In this document: in pieces, positions 10,179 through 11,725 of the stretch | Position numbering within the stretch: the stretch's first letter is position 1 | Layout: every line of letters starts with the position of its first letter | Assembly (NCBI GenBank): GCA_002782365.1 | Contig: PFHP01000003.1 | Coordinates: 1-11,725 of the forward strand | Source of the DNA: Candidatus Kuenenbacteria bacterium CG_4_8_14_3_um_filter_39_15 | GTDB taxonomy: Bacteria; Patescibacteriota; Patescibacteriia; UBA2196; GWA2-42-15 | Length of the DNA stretch: 11,725 bases | Reading direction: 5' to 3' | The notes under the pieces: generated by a model | Told to the model about the DNA's origin: nothing | The model's input: the letters and a program-made list of their open reading frames with translations, nothing else | The model's database searches: none | Made by a program: the position numbers and the translations under genes

Positions 10179-11725
10179 TTTATTCCAGTTATGCTAAAAA
10201 AATTTTTTGGGATCTCATATTTTTCAATGATTGCCTGATTAAAATCATTTCGTTTGAGAAAAATAATTGCATACCCATCAGCGAAAACCGGCGCCCAATT
10301 TTCATCATTAACCCGCTTGATTAAAAATTCCTGGCCCCAAGGGGTATAATCGCGATGAGAGAAAAAAATGGCATTAAAATTATATTTTTTGTCTAGTGTT
10401 TCCCAGAGATTGTCCCCTTCTTGCGCGGGAATATAAATTTCTTTAAAAAAAGACATCGGATAGGCTTCTGGCCGGTTATCAACAAAAACTTTTTCCCCGA
10501 GGGAAAGATGATAAATTAAATAACTGCCAATGTCATAGTTGTTGAAAACAGGCCCCCGAATGTTCAGCGCTCTATAAAACTCCGCCGCCGCATTGTTATT
10601 AAGCAACAATCCCATGCCCTTATCGCTGTAAAGTATTATTTGTTGATTATTGATAATGCCAAAACCGGCAATAATTAAAAATAAAATCAGCACGACTGCT
10701 TTGGTAACTGCCGGGCGAAAATTGATTTTCTTTAAAATCTTGTCAAAATTATAAGCCAAAATCACTAAAACAAAAAAAGAGAAAAGAGTAAAATTTCTTA
10801 AAGCTAAAAATGCCATGCTGCCAAAGGTTATCCCTAGAAAAAAGAAGATCAAAGAAAATTCCTTGCGATTCAAAAAAAACAACAAAATAAAACTGACAAT
10901 CAGGATCGGAAAAACAATCTCAAAAAGAAGAAGGTTGGGATTATCAATAATACCGATTTTTTCCAAAAACCAGACGGATTGATTCTCCACTATGCGATAG
11001 CCATATTCTCTGAAAATATTTAAGGGGTAAAGCGCTCCTGTTAGACCAGAAGGTTGGATTAAAAAGCTTAAGGCGGTCAAGGCGAATGCCAGCGATAAAT
11101 TTTTTATTTTCTTTTTATCTCTTAGCGCCGGAACAACAATCTCCTCAAATAAGAAAGCCCCGATTAAAAATAATCCGAGAATAAAATAAATATGAAGATT
11201 AACCCAAACAACCCCCATGAACGGCAAGGCGGCTAGCCAGCGGTGGGAAATTAATCCTTGGCGATAATGCCACAGGATCCACAAAAACAAAGCAAAAAAT
11301 AAATAACTAAAAATTTCCGGCCGAATTTCTCTTCTTTCGGCGATTAAGGGAATTAATAATAAAGCGCTTAAAGCCGCTAATGTAAAATCAGAATTCTTTT
11401 GGGCTAACTTAAAAAATATAAAGAAAACAAGCAGACTAAAAATAATATGAAATAAAGACAAGCCGCTAAAGCCAAATAATTGCACGAGCAGATAAAAAAT
11501 TACTCCGCTTCCCCAATGATGATTAATAAAAGAATAATCAGGATTGGTATAAGAATAAAAGTTGGTTTTAAGCAGCTGATTAAACGTTGCGCCATCATTA
11601 AAAATAGCACTCATGGCAATTTCGCCATTTTTTAAGTGCCGGCCCAGATCAGTGGTTGTCAAATCAATTTTATCAGCCAGAAAAAAACCATAATAACTTA
11701 AGAGTAAGATTAAAATAACAACTTG
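10175..11725 (-). CDS. Polytopic GT-C-like membrane protein, N-terminus cut by window edge
   Basis: Reading from the right edge the frame is open for 516 codons and ends SITGIK. The visible part begins QVVILILLLSYYGFFLADKI, the end of an N-terminal helix. This is followed by TTTDLGRHLKNGEIA, a D-x-x-x-H-L-x-x-G-E pattern seen in many bacterial GT-C-like membrane proteins, where the acidic residue sits in the first outer loop. About ten further helices follow, and a soluble tail from about residue 370 contains VFNNYDIGSYLIYHL and KVFVDNRPEAYP. A TTG at 11662 is not the true start, since it lies within a continuous frame just after a helix. The gene overlaps the DPM1-like gene by ATGA. It probably uses the lipid-linked sugar made by that enzyme, on the outer face of the membrane. 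Confidence 0.75.
   Translation of the reverse strand, partial: QVVILILLLSYYGFFLADKIDLTTTDLGRHLKNGEIAMSAIFNDGATFNQLLKTNFYSYTNPDYSFINHHWGSGVIFYLLVQLFGFSGLSLFHIIFSLLVFFIFFKLAQKNSDFTLAALSALLLIPLIAERREIRPEIFSYLFFALFLWILWHYRQGLISHRWLAALPFMGVVWVNLHIYFILGLFLIGAFLFEEIVVPALRDKKKIKNLSLAFALTALSFLIQPSGLTGALYPLNIFREYGYRIVENQSVWFLEKIGIIDNPNLLLFEIVFPILIVSFILLFFLNRKEFSLIFFFLGITFGSMAFLALRNFTLFSFFVLVILAYNFDKILKKINFRPAVTKAVVLILFLIIAGFGIINNQQIILYSDKGMGLLLNNNAAAEFYRALNIRGPVFNNYDIGSYLIYHLSLGEKVFVDNRPEAYPMSFFKEIYIPAQEGDNLWETLDKKYNFNAIFFSHRDYTPWGQEFLIKRVNDENWAPVFADGYAIIFLKRNDFNQAIIEKYEIPKNFFSITGIK

Noticed and set aside
11662..11662. TTG as the start of the GT-C-like gene
   Set aside because: The frame is open to the window edge, and the upstream codons encode the end of a membrane helix that the family expects, so the real start lies outside.

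Overview
The window looks like a chromosomal segment of a Candidate Phyla Radiation (Patescibacteria, probably Parcubacteria-like) bacterium. The evidence is AT-rich DNA, very tight overlapping genes, short ribosomal proteins with trimmed ends, few Shine-Dalgarno sites, and polytopic glycosyltransferase-like and small membrane proteins of the kind common in that group. This placement is inferred from style, not from a database match. All recognisable genes lie on the minus strand, and TGA is used as a stop (for example in two ATGA gene overlaps), so the standard bacterial code applies.

Read in the direction of transcription (high to low coordinates), the layout is as follows. (1) 11725-9489: a GT-C-like polytopic membrane protein, cut by the right edge, overlaps by ATGA a DPM1-like GT2 glycosyltransferase. 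This is a plausible lipid-linked sugar synthase plus user pair. (2) 9420-8929: a two-helix membrane protein with a possible PH-like domain, then a structured repeat, then tRNA-Arg(GCG) at 8867-8796. (3) 8624-8313: an RRM RNA-binding protein with a long leader and a strong terminator. (4) 8236-7760: a compact VIT1/CCC1-like metal transporter. (5) A near-consensus promoter (7738-7711) opens the ribosomal unit infA-rpmJ-rpsM-rpsK-rpsD-rpoA-rplQ-rplM-rpsI, which ends at a clear terminator at 3491-3460. (6) 3434-1: an overlapping chain of envelope-type genes: a GT-C-like membrane protein, a single-pass extracytoplasmic protein, a 63-aa two-helix protein, an RmlC-like cupin, and a DMT/EamA-family transporter cut by the left edge.

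The most notable observations are these. RpoA has no alpha-CTD and ends instead in a charged tail carrying an AT-hook-like KRGRP motif. infA has a family-length reading that would start at AUU, with a Shine-Dalgarno sequence buried in a small hairpin. A palindromic repeat occurs both next to the tRNA gene and inside the coding sequence of the 577-aa membrane protein, which also carries a nonamer array and a heptamer array, all without breaking the frame. Two strong hairpins sit between rpmJ and rpsM. Two genes may be transcribed as leaderless mRNAs. No CRISPR array, insertion sequence, prophage or defence system is visible. No gene-free stretch exceeds 300 bases; the longest (7508-7759) is the infA promoter and leader.
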